Source: Gemmatimonadota bacterium (GTDB taxonomy: Bacteria > Gemmatimonadota > Gemmatimonadetes > Gemmatimonadales > Gemmatimonadaceae). Taken from it: a stretch of 64,000 nt of DNA. Where the stretch lies: NCBI GenBank assembly GCA_028287235.1, contig JAQBQB010000012.1:80955-144954 (forward strand), in the 5' to 3' direction. A model generated the notes under the pieces. It made no database searches and was not told the origin of the DNA. It was given only the letters and a program-made list of their open reading frames with translations. Positions 54,252 through 64,000 of this stretch are shown here, piece by piece (positions within the stretch are counted from its first letter, which is position 1; each line of letters begins with the position of its first letter). The translations under genes and the position numbers were made by a program.

Positions 54252-57167
54252 TCAGCTCTCAGCCGACGCCACGGCGTCCGCATACGCGTCCGTGGGCAGG
54301 CAGGAGCACACGAGATTGCGGTCGCCATAGGCGCTTTCCACGCGCCCGACGGCCGGCCAGAACTTGTGCTGGCGCGTCCAGGGTGCCGGGAAGGCGGCCA
54401 GCTCGCGGCCGTAGGCGTGATCCCAGCTGTCGACGAGCACGCGCGCGAGCGGGTGCGGCGCGTTCTTGAGCGGGTTGTCGACGCGATCAGCAACTCCTAA
54501 TTCAATTTCTCTGATCTCCGCCCGGATCGAGATCAGGGCGTCGCAGAACCGGTCGAGCTCGGCCTTCGACTCGCTCTCCGTGGGCTCGATCATCAGCGTG
54601 CCGGCCACCGGGAACGACACCGTGGGCGCGTGGAAGCCGTAGTCCATGAGCCGCTTGGCGATGTCCTCCACCTCGACGCCCGCCGACGTCTTGAGCCCGC
54701 GCGGATCCACGATGCACTCGTGCGCCACGGTGCCGTTCTTGCCGCGATAGAGCACCGGATAGTGCTCGTCGAGCCGCTTCGCGACGTAGTTCGCGTTGAG
54801 GATCGCGACTTTCGTGGCCAGCGTGAGGCCTTCGCCGCCCATCATGTCGATGTACATCATCGAGATCGGCAGAATGCTCGCGCTGCCCCAGGGCGCGGCC
54901 GACACCGCGCCGACCGCCCGCTTGCCGCCCGTCTTCACGACCGGGTTGCCGGGAAGGAAGTCCACGAGCTGCTTCGCCACGCCGATCGGGCCCATTCCGG
55001 GACCGCCGCCGCCGTGCGGAATGCAGAACGTCTTATGAAGATTCAAATGGCAGACGTCGGCGCCGATGTCGCCCGGGCGCGCCAGCCCGACCATGGCGTT
55101 CATGTTCGCGCCGTCGAGATACACCTGGCCGCCGTACTGATGCACGATGCGGCAGATGTCGGTGATGGTCTCTTCGAACACGCCGTGCGTCGACGGATAC
55201 GTCACCATCAATGCGGCGAGGTTGCCGGCATTCGCCTTGGCCTTCGCCTCGAGATCGGCCATGTCGATGTCGCCGTCGTCCGACGTCTTCACGACCACGA
55301 CCTTCATGCCCGCCATCACGGCGCTCGCCGGATTGGTGCCGTGCGCCGACTGCGGAATGAGACAAACGTTCCGGTGCGTGTCGCCGCGCGACTCGTGGTA
55401 TTGCCGAATGACGAGCAGCCCCGCGTACTCGCCCTGCGATCCGGCATTCGGCTGGAGCGACACCGCGGCGAAGCCGGTGATCTCGGCCAACGCTGTCTCG
55501 AGACGGTCGAACATCTCGCGGTAGCCCTTCGTCTGCTCGGCGGGCGCGAAAGGGTGGATCTTGCCGAACTCCGGCCAGGTCACCGGATACATCTCGGCGG
55601 TGGCGTTCAGCTTCATCGTGCACGAGCCGAGGGGGATCATCGACGTCGTGAGCGACAGATCCTTGTTCTCGAGACGCTTGAGATAGCGCAGCATCTCGGT
55701 CTCGGAGTGGTAGCTGTTGAATACCGGGTGCGTGAGGAACGGAGTCGTGCGCGCGAAGCGCTCGTCGAAGCGGGCGTCGACGCTCCCCGTGAGCTTCTCG
55801 AAGGTCGGCGCGTCGCCCGTTCCCGCGGCGAAGATCTCGAGCAGCTCGTTCACGTCGGCGGCCGTAGTCGTTTCGTCGAGCGCGACGACGACGCGCGATG
55901 TTCCCGAAGCGCGCAGGTTGATGCGCCGTTTCTGCGCCGCGGCAATGACGTCGGCCGGCGAGCGGCTGCCCATCTCGACGCTGATCGTGTCGAAAAAGTC
56001 GTCGCTCGTGAGCGAGTACCCGAGTTGCTCGAGTCCCGCGCCGAGCGTGGCGGCGAGCTCGTGGATGTGCTTGGCGAACGCCGTCAGCCGCTCGGGGCCG
56101 TGCCACACCGCGTACATGCCCGCGATCACGGCGAGCAGCACCTGCGCAGTGCAGACGTTGCTCGTCGCCTTCTCGCGGCGGATGTGCTGCTCGCGCGTCT
56201 GCAGCGCCATGCGCAGCGCCGGCTTGCCGTCGGCATCGCGCGACACGCCGATGATGCGACCCGGCATCTGCCGCTTGAACTCGTCCTTCGTCGCGAAGAA
56301 CGCGGCGTGCGGTCCGCCAAATCCCAACGGAACGCCGAAGCGCTGCGAGTTGCCCACGGCAACGTCGGCGCCCCACTCCCCCGGAGGCGTGAGCAGCACG
56401 AGGCTCATGAGGTCCGTCGCCACCGTGATCATCGCGCCCACGGCGTGCGCGCGCTCGCAGAACTGGCGGTAGTCGTACACCGCGCCGTCGGTCGCCGGAT
56501 ACTGGAGCAGCGCGCCGAACACGTCGTCGCCGATCGTCGCCTTCCGCCAGTCGCCGACCACGATGTCGACGCCGCGAGCGTGGGCGCGAGTCTTCACCAC
56601 CTCGATCGTCTGCGGGTGGCACTCGTCGGAGATGAAAAACGTCTCCTTGCCCGGCTTGCCGCGCGCGGCGTACGACATCGCTATCGACTCGGCGGCCGCG
56701 GTGCCTTCGTCCAGCAGCGACGCGTTGGCGATCTCGAGGCCGGTGAGATCCATGACCATCGTCTGGAAGTTGAGCAGCGCTTCCAAGCGGCCCTGCGCGA
56801 TCTCCGCCTGGTACGGCGTGTACGCCGTATACCAGCCGGGGTTTTCCAGGATGTTGCGCTGGATCACCGGAGGCGTGATGCAGTCGTAGTAGCCGAGCCC
56901 TATGTACGAGCGGAAGAGCTGATTCTTCTGCGCGATGCCGCGCAGGTTCTTGAGCGCCTCGTACTCCGACATCGGCGCATGGATCGCCAGCGGGCGGCGC
57001 AGCCGGATGGCCGCGGGCACGGTGGCGTCGATGAGGGCGTCGAGCGAGGCATATCCCAACAGGTCCAGCATCGCGCGCACGTCGGCGTCGCTGGGACCAA
57101 TGTGGCGCGGAACGAAGCTCGTCGCGGCAGCGACGGAGGTCTCGTGACTCTGAGCGAGGGTGGTCAT
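54252..57167 (-). CDS. gcvP: Glycine dehydrogenase (decarboxylating), P protein, fused form
   Basis: This 971-residue P protein decarboxylates glycine on PLP and passes the aminomethyl group to GcvH. It is the one-chain form, not split into GcvPA and GcvPB. The N-terminal half starts with [17 protein letters not shown], the usual opening. The C-terminal half contains the PLP lysine K712 in LHKTFC, followed by a glycine-rich loop. All normal motifs are present. It faces gcvH across a terminator and has a short upstream region with the LipM-like gene divergent. Confidence 0.96.
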   Translation of the reverse strand: MTTLAQSHETSVAAATSFVPRHIGPSDADVRAMLDLLGYASLDALIDATVPAAIRLRRPLAIHAPMSEYEALKNLRGIAQKNQLFRSYIGLGYYDCITPPVIQRNILENPGWYTAYTPYQAEIAQGRLEALLNFQTMVMDLTGLEIANASLLDEGTAAAESIAMSYAARGKPGKETFFISDECHPQTIEVVKTRAHARGVDIVVGDWRKATIGDDVFGALLQYPATDGAVYDYRQFCERAHAVGAMITVATDLMSLVLLTPPGEWGADVAVGNSQRFGVPLGFGGPHAAFFATKDEFKRQMPGRIIGVSRDADGKPALRMALQTREQHIRREKATSNVCTAQVLLAVIAGMYAVWHGPERLTAFAKHIHELAATLGAGLEQLGYSLTSDDFFDTISVEMGSRSPADVIAAAQKRRINLRASGTSRVVVALDETTTAADVNELLEIFAAGTGDAPTFEKLTGSVDARFDERFARTTPFLTHPVFNSYHSETEMLRYLKRLENKDLSLTTSMIPLGSCTMKLNATAEMYPVTWPEFGKIHPFAPAEQTKGYREMFDRLETALAEITGFAAVSLQPNAGSQGEYAGLLVIRQYHESRGDTHRNVCLIPQSAHGTNPASAVMAGMKVVVVKTSDDGDIDMADLEAKAKANAGNLAALMVTYPSTHGVFEETITDICRIVHQYGGQVYLDGANMNAMVGLARPGDIGADVCHLNLHKTFCIPHGGGGPGMGPIGVAKQLVDFLPGNPVVKTGGKRAVGAVSAAPWGSASILPISMMYIDMMGGEGLTLATKVAILNANYVAKRLDEHYPVLYRGKNGTVAHECIVDPRGLKTSAGVEVEDIAKRLMDYGFHAPTVSFPVAGTLMIEPTESESKAELDRFCDALISIRAEIREIELGVADRVDNPLKNAPHPLARVLVDSWDHAYGRELAAFPAPWTRQHKFWPAVGRVESAYGDRNLVCSCLPTDAYADAVASAES

Positions 57168-57281
57168 GCAGTCCTCTGAAAGGGCCCACGGCGCCCGTCT
57201 AAACAGGACAGGCGCGACAGAAGTGACTTGAATTTAAGTTACGGTCAAGCCACGCGCGCCGACTTCCCCGTCTTTGCTCCG

Positions 57282-58061
57282 ATGCCCCGTCCTCGCTGGC
57301 GATTGCTCGTCACCCCGCCGGCCACAGGCGCCGAGAACATGGCGCTCGACGAGGCGTTGATGGAGCGGGCGCGCGCTGCCGGCGAGTGGGTGCTCCGCGT
57401 GTACTCGTGGAGCTCGCCGACCATCTCCCTCGGCCGGAACCAGACGGCGCACGACCGGTATGACCTCGACCGCATTCGCGCCATGGGCCTCCACGTCGTT
57501 CGGCGGCCAACCGGCGGCCGAGCGATTTTGCACGATCGCGAGATTACTTACAGCGTGACCGCGCCCGTCGACGGCGCCGGCGACCTCGGCGAGTCGTATG
57601 CGCGGATCAATGCGCTGTTGCTGGCGGCGCTCGCGTCGATCGGCGTCCATGCTGCCGCGGCCGAACCGACCAAGCGGGCTTCAGCCCCCGGGTTGGCCCC
57701 CTGCTTCGACGAGCCGGCCGCCGGTGAGCTGACCGTGGGCGGACGCAAGCTGGCCGGGAGCGCCCAGTGGCGCGCCGACGGGGCGCTTCTGCAGCACGGC
57801 TCCATCCTCGTCGAGGACGATCAGAGCTTGCTCGGCGCGCTGACGCGGGGTGTCACGGCGGCCATTCCGGCCCCGGCGACGCTCGCTGAAACGCTCGGCC
57901 GCACGCCGTCGATTGGCGAAATGGCCGAGGCGCTCGGCGCGGCGGTCCGGACGCTCGAGGACCCCGATGTCGGCACGATGGCGATCGACGAAGCACTCCG
58001 TGCCCGAGCGTCGACTCTCGTCGTCCGATACTTAGATGATGCTTGGACCTGGCGTCGATGA
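57282..58061 (+). CDS. LipM-like octanoyltransferase / lipoate-protein ligase family
   Basis: The 259-residue protein belongs to the biotin/lipoate A/B transferase family. RRPTGGRAILH at residues 74-84 is the substrate-binding loop and K156 lies in VGGRKLAGSAQ. C141 in APCFDEP sits where LipM-type octanoyltransferases carry their catalytic cysteine, so LipM is more likely than an ATP-using LplA. It would load octanoate on GcvH for lipoylation. Location beside gcvP supports that. I start at the ATG 57282; the TTG at 57228 is less plausible. Its end overlaps the downstream frame only upstream of the chosen ATG. Confidence 0.78.
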   Translation: MPRPRWRLLVTPPATGAENMALDEALMERARAAGEWVLRVYSWSSPTISLGRNQTAHDRYDLDRIRAMGLHVVRRPTGGRAILHDREITYSVTAPVDGAGDLGESYARINALLLAALASIGVHAAAAEPTKRASAPGLAPCFDEPAAGELTVGGRKLAGSAQWRADGALLQHGSILVEDDQSLLGALTRGVTAAIPAPATLAETLGRTPSIGEMAEALGAAVRTLEDPDVGTMAIDEALRARASTLVVRYLDDAWTWRR

Positions 58062-58110
58062 CTCGTTCGGCCGCCAACTCGACGTCCCACTCCCGCCCAT
58101 GCCCTCTGAA

Positions 58111-59778
58111 ATGCGCTCAACCCTTCTGCTGATTGCGTCGGCCGCCGTGCTCGTTGGCTGCGGCTCGAAAGAAGGTTCGTCATCGTCGGGAACCGCCGGC
58201 GGCACGGTGATCATCGACACGCCGGGCAACGCGGTGGCGATCTTCCCCCCCTACGTCGACGATCAAATTGGGCGATGGGTGCAGGACCTGGTGTTCGACC
58301 GGCTTGCCGATCTGAAGGCTGGCGGGACCACCATTGGCGACCGCGGATTCACGGCCCGCCTCGCACAGAAGTGGACCTGGGCGCCGGACTCGATGTCGAT
58401 CGCGTTTTCCCTCGACCCGCGCGCCCGGTTTCACGACGGCACGCCCGTCACGGCGAGCGACGTCCGCTACAGCTTCAATGTCTTCACCGATCCGAAGGTC
58501 GGATCTCCAACTGCGCCGACGCTCACCAACATCGACTCGATCTCGGTCCGCGACTCGCTCACGCCGGTAGCGTGGTTCAAGCGGCGCACGCCGGAGCAGT
58601 TCTACGATCTCGCGTACCAGCTCGTGGTCTTGCCGCAACACGTGTACGCCGGCATTCCCGCGGATCAGCTGCGCACCTCCGCGGCCACGCGCTCGCTCGT
58701 CGGCAGTGGCCCGTTTCGGTTGGTGAAGTGGGAGGCCGGCGCGCGGCTCGAGCTCATCGCCGACACGTCCAACTATCGCGGACGTCCCAAGCTCGACCGG
58801 CTGATCATGACGGCAGTGGAAACGCCGACCGCGGCCACCCAAGTGCTCGCCGGCCAGGCCGACTTCGTCGAGGCGTTCCCCGTCGATCAGGTGCCCAAGC
58901 TCGACAGCAGCGCCGTGGCGCGCTCGAACATCGAACCGCAGCTCGGTTACACGTTCATGGGAATGAACCAGCACGTTGCCAAGTCGAAGACGGCGCCCAA
59001 CCCGATCTTCTCCGACATCCGTGTGCGCCGAGCGCTGTCGATGGCAGTCGATCGGGTGGGCATGCTGCACAACGTGTTCGGCAACACCGGTCTGTTGGCG
59101 CACGGGCCGTTTCCGATGACCGCGTCGTACGCCGATAGCACGCTCAAGCTCCCCGCATTCGACACGACTGCCGCCAGGGCGATGCTCGATTCATCGGGGT
59201 GGCGCGTCGGAGCCGACGGCATGCGCTCCAAGAATGGCGTGCCGCTCCGCTTCTCGCTCATGAGTCCGACCACGAGCTTGTTTCGCCGTCGCTATGCCGT
59301 GTTGCTGCAGGAGCAGTTTCGACGGCTCGGCGTGCAGGTCGATCTCGACTTCGTGGATGGGCCCACCGCAGTCCTGCGCAGTCAGGCCGGCGACTTTCAG
59401 GCAATTCTTCACACGCCGGGAACTGATCCGAGCATCACGGGCGCGAAACAGTTCTGGGGAACCGGCGGCATCGGACCCGCGGGGCACAACATTCTTCCGT
59501 ACTCGAATCCGAAAGTCGACGCGCTGCTCGACTCGGCCGCGGCGGCGTTCGATCCCGACAAGGCCAAGGCTGCCGCGTCGCGCGCCTTCCAGACGATCAT
59601 CGACGACGTGCCCGCCATCTGGCTGTACGACGTCACGTATTACAACGGAATCAACCGGCGCATTACGATTCCCCAGCCCACGCTCGCCGGCTGGTGGATG
59701 AACGTCGAGCACTGGTCGATCCCAGCCGATAAGCGAATCCCGCGCGATCGCATCGGTCTCACGGCAGCCAAGCCCTGA
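58111..59778 (+). CDS. Peptide ABC transporter substrate-binding lipoprotein
   Basis: The 555-residue SBP family 5 protein has a lipoprotein signal ending in VLVGC and the family parts FTARLAQKWTWAPDSMSIAFSL, RFHDGTPVTASDVRYSFN, VGSGPFRLVKWEAG and the later DIRVRRALSMAVDR. Family 5 proteins bind dipeptides, oligopeptides or nickel. It is the first gene of an opp/dpp-type operon with both permeases and both ATPases downstream. The substrate is probably peptides. The ATG 12 bases upstream is an alternative start. Confidence 0.92.
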   Translation: MRSTLLLIASAAVLVGCGSKEGSSSSGTAGGTVIIDTPGNAVAIFPPYVDDQIGRWVQDLVFDRLADLKAGGTTIGDRGFTARLAQKWTWAPDSMSIAFSLDPRARFHDGTPVTASDVRYSFNVFTDPKVGSPTAPTLTNIDSISVRDSLTPVAWFKRRTPEQFYDLAYQLVVLPQHVYAGIPADQLRTSAATRSLVGSGPFRLVKWEAGARLELIADTSNYRGRPKLDRLIMTAVETPTAATQVLAGQADFVEAFPVDQVPKLDSSAVARSNIEPQLGYTFMGMNQHVAKSKTAPNPIFSDIRVRRALSMAVDRVGMLHNVFGNTGLLAHGPFPMTASYADSTLKLPAFDTTAARAMLDSSGWRVGADGMRSKNGVPLRFSLMSPTTSLFRRRYAVLLQEQFRRLGVQVDLDFVDGPTAVLRSQAGDFQAILHTPGTDPSITGAKQFWGTGGIGPAGHNILPYSNPKVDALLDSAAAAFDPDKAKAAASRAFQTIIDDVPAIWLYDVTYYNGINRRITIPQPTLAGWWMNVEHWSIPADKRIPRDRIGLTAAKP

Positions 59779-59781
59779 CCC

Positions 59782-60744
59782 GTGCGGCGACAGCTCGCCG
59801 CTCGCCTCGCGCAGTCGCTGATCGTCGTCATCATCGTGACGACGATCAGCTTCTTCGTCATCCGGTCGGCGCCCGGCGACCCGTTCTCGTACGAATCGAC
59901 GACGATCACGCCGGCGATTCGCGACCACTGGCGCGAGCAGTTCGGCTATAACCGTCCCTTGCCGGTTCAGTTCATTCGCTACGTCACGAGCGTCGCGCAC
60001 GGAGAGCTGGGCTATTCGTTTCAAATGCACGAACCGGTGGCCGTCGCGCTCGCAGCGGCGGTGCCGCGCACCTTGTTGCTCACCGGGTTGGCACTCGGGT
60101 TGAGCTTCCTGTTCGGGATCATCATCGGCGTGTTGCAGGCCACGCATCGCGACGGCTGGTTCGACCGCGTCACGTCGGCGGTGCTCCTGTTCTTCTATTC
60201 GCTGCCCGACTTCTGGGCGGCGCTCATGATCCTGCTGCTGTTCGCGTACTGGTGGCCCGTGCTGCCGGCGGGCAACATCGTCGACCCCGTGATGCACGAT
60301 TACATGGGCGGCTGGGAGGCGCTCGTCGACCGTCTCCGGCATCTCGCGCTGCCCGTGCTCTCGTTCACGCTGCTGACCATGGCCGGCATCACGCGGTATC
60401 AACGCGCCGCGATGATCGAGACGCTGCCCATGGATTTCATCCGCACGGCGCGCGCGAAGGGACTCTCAGAGCGGCGGATCGTCTGGCGCCACGCCCTGCG
60501 AACGGCGCTGACTCCCATGGTCGCGCTCCTCGGATTGATGCTCCCTGCGCTCCTCGGCGGCGCGCTGTTCATCGAGAAGGTATTCGCCTGGCCGGGCATG
60601 GGATTGCTCGCCGCGGGAGCAGTCGCCGCGCGCGACTACGATCTCGTTACGGCCACGGTGATCGCCGGCTCGGTGATGGTCGTGATCGGCAGCTTTTTCG
60701 CCGACCTGTTGCACATGGCCATCGATCCTCGCGTCCGTGAGTAG
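59782..60744 (+). CDS. Peptide ABC transporter permease (DppB/OppB)
   Basis: The 320-residue permease has six hydrophobic segments and the EAA-like loop MDFIRTARAKGLSERRI, by which the ATPase is contacted. The N-terminus, QSLIVVIIVTTISFFVIRSAPGDP, is typical of DppB. The start is GTG, three bases after the SBP stop. It overlaps the next permease by eight bases. Confidence 0.92.
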   Translation: MRRQLAARLAQSLIVVIIVTTISFFVIRSAPGDPFSYESTTITPAIRDHWREQFGYNRPLPVQFIRYVTSVAHGELGYSFQMHEPVAVALAAAVPRTLLLTGLALGLSFLFGIIIGVLQATHRDGWFDRVTSAVLLFFYSLPDFWAALMILLLFAYWWPVLPAGNIVDPVMHDYMGGWEALVDRLRHLALPVLSFTLLTMAGITRYQRAAMIETLPMDFIRTARAKGLSERRIVWRHALRTALTPMVALLGLMLPALLGGALFIEKVFAWPGMGLLAAGAVAARDYDLVTATVIAGSVMVVIGSFFADLLHMAIDPRVRE

Positions 60745-61642
60745 CATCGGGCCGTCGTCGCGATCGATCGTCGGCCGGCTGTTGGCACACCGTTCCGCGC
60801 GCTGGGCGCTCGCCGTGATCGCGCTGCTCGTCGTCGCGGCGATCGCCGGCCCGTGGTTCACCGCGCATGCCGGGCACGAGCAGCTGGACATCGTCAAGCT
60901 CAAGAACACACCGCCGTCTTGGCGCTACCCGTTCGGCACCGACCAGTACAGCCGCGACCTGCTGACGCGCGTGCTGCTCGGCGCGCGCATCTCGCTCGCG
61001 GTGGCGACGCTCGCGGTGTTGCTGTCGACGACGCTCGGCACGGCGTACGGGCTGATCTCCGGCTACGCCGGCGGCGCGGTGGACGCCGCGATGATGCGCG
61101 TGCTCGACGGCTTTCTGTCCATTCCGCGCGTGCTGTTGCTGATCGCGATTCTAACGCTGTGGAATCCCGTCCCGCTGAGCGGGCTGATCCTGTTGCTTGG
61201 CGCGACGGGGTGGTTCGGAGTTTCGCGCATCGTGCGCGCGCAGACCCTGGCCACGCGACATCTCGAATACGTCGAATCGGCGCGGGCGCTCGGCGCCGGC
61301 ACCGGCCGAATCTTGCTGCGTCACGTGCTGCCGAACATTGTCACGCCCGTGATCGTGACGGCGACGTTGGCCGTGGGGAACGTCATCGCGCTGGAGGCGG
61401 GTTTGTCCTATCTCGGCGTGGGCGCGCGCGAGCCGACGCCGAGCTGGGGCTCGATCTTCTTCGACGGCGTGGAGTTCTTCGCCGGCAACTGGTGGGTGGT
61501 CTTCTTCCCCGGCGTGGCCATCGTCGCGACGGTGTTGGCCTTCAATGTGCTCGGCGATGCCTTGCGCGACGTCCTCGATCCGCGGCAGCTTCACCGGAGC
61601 GCACCTGTGACCCCTGGAACTCAACCACGCGAGAATGGCTGA
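60737..61642 (+). CDS. Peptide ABC transporter permease (DppC/OppC)
   Basis: This 301-residue second permease has the EAA loop as [20 protein letters not shown] and six hydrophobic segments. [20 protein letters not shown] is the DppC signature just after the first helix. It pairs with the upstream DppB-like permease to form the channel. The start is GTG, inside the end of the previous gene; the end overlaps the ATPase gene by eight bases. Confidence 0.92.
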   Translation: MSSIGPSSRSIVGRLLAHRSARWALAVIALLVVAAIAGPWFTAHAGHEQLDIVKLKNTPPSWRYPFGTDQYSRDLLTRVLLGARISLAVATLAVLLSTTLGTAYGLISGYAGGAVDAAMMRVLDGFLSIPRVLLLIAILTLWNPVPLSGLILLLGATGWFGVSRIVRAQTLATRHLEYVESARALGAGTGRILLRHVLPNIVTPVIVTATLAVGNVIALEAGLSYLGVGAREPTPSWGSIFFDGVEFFAGNWWVVFFPGVAIVATVLAFNVLGDALRDVLDPRQLHRSAPVTPGTQPRENG

Positions 61643-62669
61643 CCCGCTCCTGCGCGTTCGCGATCTGCGCACCTACTTCTATACCGAGAACGGTGTCGCC
61701 AGATCGGTGGACGGCGTCAGCTTCGAGATCGGTGCCGGCGAAACGGTCGGGCTCGTCGGCGAGTCGGGGTGTGGCAAGTCGGTAACGGCCCTCTCACTGC
61801 TTCGATTGGTGCGGCCACCGGGCCGGATCGAGTCGACGAGCGAGATTCTGTTCGACGGACAGGATCTCGCGAAGCTCAGCGAGAAGGAGATGCGCAAGAT
61901 TCGCGGGGCGCGGATGGCGATGGTGTTCCAGGAGCCGATGACCGCGCTGAACCCGGTCTTCACCGTCGGCGATCAGATCGCGGAAGTCGTGCGCGTCCAC
62001 CACGGCGGCTCGAAGAAGGAAGCCTGGGCTCGCGCGGTGCAGATGCTCGAGACCGTGGGCATTCCCGCTCCCGAGCAGCGGGCCACGGAGTATCCGCACC
62101 AGCTCTCGGGTGGCATGCGGCAGCGCGTCGTCATCGCCATGGCGCTGGTGATGAACCCAGCCCTGGTCATCGCGGACGAGCCCACGACCGCGCTCGACGT
62201 CACGATCCAAGCGCAGATCCTCGAGCTGATGCGCGAGCTGCAGCAGCGGCTCGGAACGTCGATTCTGCTCATCACGCACGATCTGGGCGTCGTCGCCGAA
62301 ACGGCGTCGCGCGTCATCGTGATGTATGGCGGCGAGATCGTCGAAGAGGCGCCGGTCGACGAGCTATTCAAAAACGCTCATCATCCGTACACCGAGGGCC
62401 TGCTCAACGCCATGCCGCAGGTGGGGCACGAGCGCGAGCGGTTGGCAACGATCCCGGGCTCCGTGCCGCCGCCCACCGCCTGGCCGAAAGCCTGCCGCTT
62501 CCACGACCGCTGCCCGTATGCGTGGGACCGCTGCGCCACCGAACATCCGCCGCTCTACCAGATTGGCCCCGGGCACAGCTCGCGCTGTCATCTCGCCGAG
62601 GAGCCGGAGCGGCGAGCGGACAAGCACGAGCCGTTCGTGGTGATGGCCGGAGCGGAAGGTAGACCATGA
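61635..62669 (+). CDS. Peptide ABC transporter ATPase (DppD/OppD)
   Basis: The 344-residue ATPase has Walker A GESGCGKS at about residues 40-47, the signature LSGGMRQRV, and Walker [14 protein letters not shown]. The C-terminal oligopeptide-transporter extension has [14 protein letters not shown], cysteines that in related proteins bind an iron-sulfur cluster. It pairs with the DppF-like subunit. It overlaps both neighbouring genes. Confidence 0.93.
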   Translation: MADPLLRVRDLRTYFYTENGVARSVDGVSFEIGAGETVGLVGESGCGKSVTALSLLRLVRPPGRIESTSEILFDGQDLAKLSEKEMRKIRGARMAMVFQEPMTALNPVFTVGDQIAEVVRVHHGGSKKEAWARAVQMLETVGIPAPEQRATEYPHQLSGGMRQRVVIAMALVMNPALVIADEPTTALDVTIQAQILELMRELQQRLGTSILLITHDLGVVAETASRVIVMYGGEIVEEAPVDELFKNAHHPYTEGLLNAMPQVGHERERLATIPGSVPPPTAWPKACRFHDRCPYAWDRCATEHPPLYQIGPGHSSRCHLAEEPERRADKHEPFVVMAGAEGRP

Positions 62670-63679
62670 GCAACGCTCCTCTCCTCGCTCCGAGCTCGCC
62701 GCTGCTCTCCGTCCGCGATCTCACCAAGCACTTCCCCATCAAGAAGGGACTGCTGGGAAAGACCGCCGGCGCCGTGCGCGCCGTAGACGGCGTTTCGTTC
62801 GACGTCATGCCCGGCGAAACGCTCGGGCTCGTCGGCGAATCGGGGTGCGGCAAGTCGACCACGGGGCGAATGATTTTGCGCCTCATCGAGCCGACGGCGG
62901 GCACCGTGGAGTTCGACGGCATCGATCTCGTCTCGCTCGACTCGCGCGCCATGCGACGACTGCGGCGAAAGATCCAGGTGATCTTTCAAGATCCCTTCTC
63001 GTCGCTCAATCCGCGCATGACGGTAGGCGCCATCGTTCGCGAAGGGCTCACGATCCACAAGATCGCCGAGGGCGCGGCGGCCGACGCGAGAGTGCGGCAA
63101 CTGCTCGACGAAGTTGGATTGCGCCCAGAATACGTGTCGCGCTACCCGCACGAGTTCTCCGGCGGCCAGCGCCAGCGCATCGGCATCGCGCGGGCCCTCG
63201 CCCTGCGGCCGAAGGTCATCGTCTGCGACGAGCCCGTGAGCGCGCTCGACGTGTCCATCCAGGCGCAGGTCATCAACCTGCTGGAGGACCTGCAGAACGA
63301 GTTCGACCTGACGTACCTGTTCATCGCCCACGACCTGTCCGTGGTGCGGCACATCTCGGACCGCGTCGCGGTGATGTACCTGGGCAAGGTCATGGAGCTC
63401 GCGGACCGGAACTCCCTGTACGAGGCGCCGCAGCACCCGTACACCCACGCGCTGCTGTCGGCCGTCCCGACTCCGGATCCCGCCAAGGAGCAGGCGCGGG
63501 AGCGTATCCTCCTCCGGGGGGATGTCCCGAGCCCGCTCAACCCACCCCCCGCCTGCGTCTTCCACACACGCTGCTGGAAGGCTCAGGACATCTGCCGCGT
63601 CGTGGAGCCCCCGCTGCTCCAGGTGTCACCCACCCATCAGGTGGCGTGCCACTTCCCCGAGGAGAGGAAGCTCGTCTAG
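62666..63679 (+). CDS. Peptide ABC transporter ATPase (DppF/OppF)
   Basis: This 337-residue second ATPase has Walker [14 protein letters not shown], signature [15 protein letters not shown] and Walker [13 protein letters not shown]. The C-terminal extension has a shortened [14 protein letters not shown] pattern. It starts in a four-base overlap with the DppD-like gene. The final gene of the transporter operon; secG follows after two bases, so readthrough into secG is likely. Confidence 0.93.
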   Translation: MSNAPLLAPSSPLLSVRDLTKHFPIKKGLLGKTAGAVRAVDGVSFDVMPGETLGLVGESGCGKSTTGRMILRLIEPTAGTVEFDGIDLVSLDSRAMRRLRRKIQVIFQDPFSSLNPRMTVGAIVREGLTIHKIAEGAAADARVRQLLDEVGLRPEYVSRYPHEFSGGQRQRIGIARALALRPKVIVCDEPVSALDVSIQAQVINLLEDLQNEFDLTYLFIAHDLSVVRHISDRVAVMYLGKVMELADRNSLYEAPQHPYTHALLSAVPTPDPAKEQARERILLRGDVPSPLNPPPACVFHTRCWKAQDICRVVEPPLLQVSPTHQVACHFPEERKLV

Positions 63680-63681
63680 CG

Positions 63682-63933
63682 ATGGTCATCGCCCTGTCGG
63701 TCGTGCTCATCATCGCCAGCCTGCTGTTGGTCGTGCTGATCCTCCTCCACCGGGGGAAGGGCGGCGGCCTGTCCAGCATGTTCGGTGGCGGTGTCTCTGC
63801 AGGCCTCTCCGGTTCGTCGATCGCCGAGAAGAACCTCGATCGGATCACGATCGCTGTCGGCTTCATCTGGTTCGCGTGTGTGATCGCGCTCGGCCTGCTG
63901 CTGAAGGCGGCAGAATCCGGCGCCGGGGCCTGA
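63682..63933 (+). CDS. secG: Protein-export membrane protein SecG
   Basis: The 83-residue protein has two hydrophobic helices joined by a glycine-rich loop: RGKGGGLSSMFGGG followed by SGSSIAEKNLDRIT, the SecG signature. SecG aids SecYE-SecA protein export. It starts two bases after the last ABC transporter gene. The final 67 bases of the window hold AGGAGCGGACAAC near the end, which looks like a ribosome-binding site for a gene starting beyond the window. Confidence 0.93.
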   Translation: MVIALSVVLIIASLLLVVLILLHRGKGGGLSSMFGGGVSAGLSGSSIAEKNLDRITIAVGFIWFACVIALGLLLKAAESGAGA

Positions 63934-64000
63934 TCCGCCCCTGGGCGCCCTAGACTGCGCCGAACGCAGTTCGGACTCGCAGAGGACAGGAGCGGACAAC

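Noticed and set aside
54630..57179. Plus-strand open frame of 849 codons over gcvP
   Set aside because: It is the antisense shadow of gcvP with Arg/His-rich composition and no motifs.
57226..57239. ACTTGAATTTAAGT imperfect palindrome upstream of gcvP
   Set aside because: One pair of mismatches and AT-rich content; no similar site elsewhere in the window to support a regulator.
63954..63970. Hairpin after secG as terminator
   Set aside because: A 6-bp stem with no T run; too weak to call.

Overview
The window is GC-rich, gene-dense bacterial chromosome. It opens with the 3' end of recF, a DUF721/DciA-like gene and gyrB, an arrangement typical of the region next to a replication origin. I infer a Gemmatimonadota-like soil or sediment bacterium from the base composition, the many small exported lipoproteins, the M56/BlaI pair, the HerA-NurA genes beside SbcCD, and Sec, lipoprotein and type IV pilin signals that fit a diderm. 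No rRNA, tRNA, CRISPR array, insertion sequence or prophage was found, and no stretch over 300 bases lacks a gene.

Regions: (1) 1-2848, replication genes recF, DUF721 and gyrB, closed by a shared terminator. (2) 2934-12354, mostly minus strand: a two-domain VOC dioxygenase-like protein; DoxX and MarR genes sharing related palindromes; an alpha/beta hydrolase; an M3 oligopeptidase; a DUF983 pair; an M56-BlaI sensor/repressor pair; and a pyrimidine-nucleoside phosphorylase. (3) 12408-23200, mostly plus strand: exported TPR and YtxH proteins; an overlapping run of receiver, PleD-like diguanylate cyclase, GAF protein and DNA ligase LigA; a V4R protein; a phosphoribosyltransferase; TPR-ParA-lipoprotein; and an acyl-CoA synthetase. 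(4) 23197-25548: a Trm112-like protein, an SDR and a pterin synthase, the last behind a structured RNA leader with its own promoter and terminator; then a 55-residue membrane protein and an 18-bp tandem repeat. (5) 25549-39406, minus strand: an anion permease, a lipoprotein, a GNAT enzyme, the SbcC-SbcD/HerA-NurA DNA-end-processing cluster, two methyltransferases, a lone Lrp sensor domain and an aminotransferase. (6) 39482-41631: a degenerate DEAD-box-like protein with an intact RNA-binding domain, then thymidine kinase. (7) 41635-52183: two minor-pilin clusters around a regulator, lipoproteins and a TPR protein. (8) 52365-64000: folE, coaE, gcvH facing gcvP, an octanoyltransferase-like gene, a five-gene peptide ABC transporter and secG.

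Several sets look like working units. SbcC, SbcD, HerA and NurA together would form a complete end-resection machine. FolE, the PTPS-type synthase and the overlapping SDR could make a tetrahydropterin. GcvH, GcvP and the LipM-like enzyme link glycine cleavage to lipoylation. The two pilin clusters each carry FimT, PilV, PilW and PilX-like proteins. The strongest candidates for something undescribed are the structured leader before the pterin synthase (about 24994-25200) and the Walker-A-less helicase-like protein (39482-41014).
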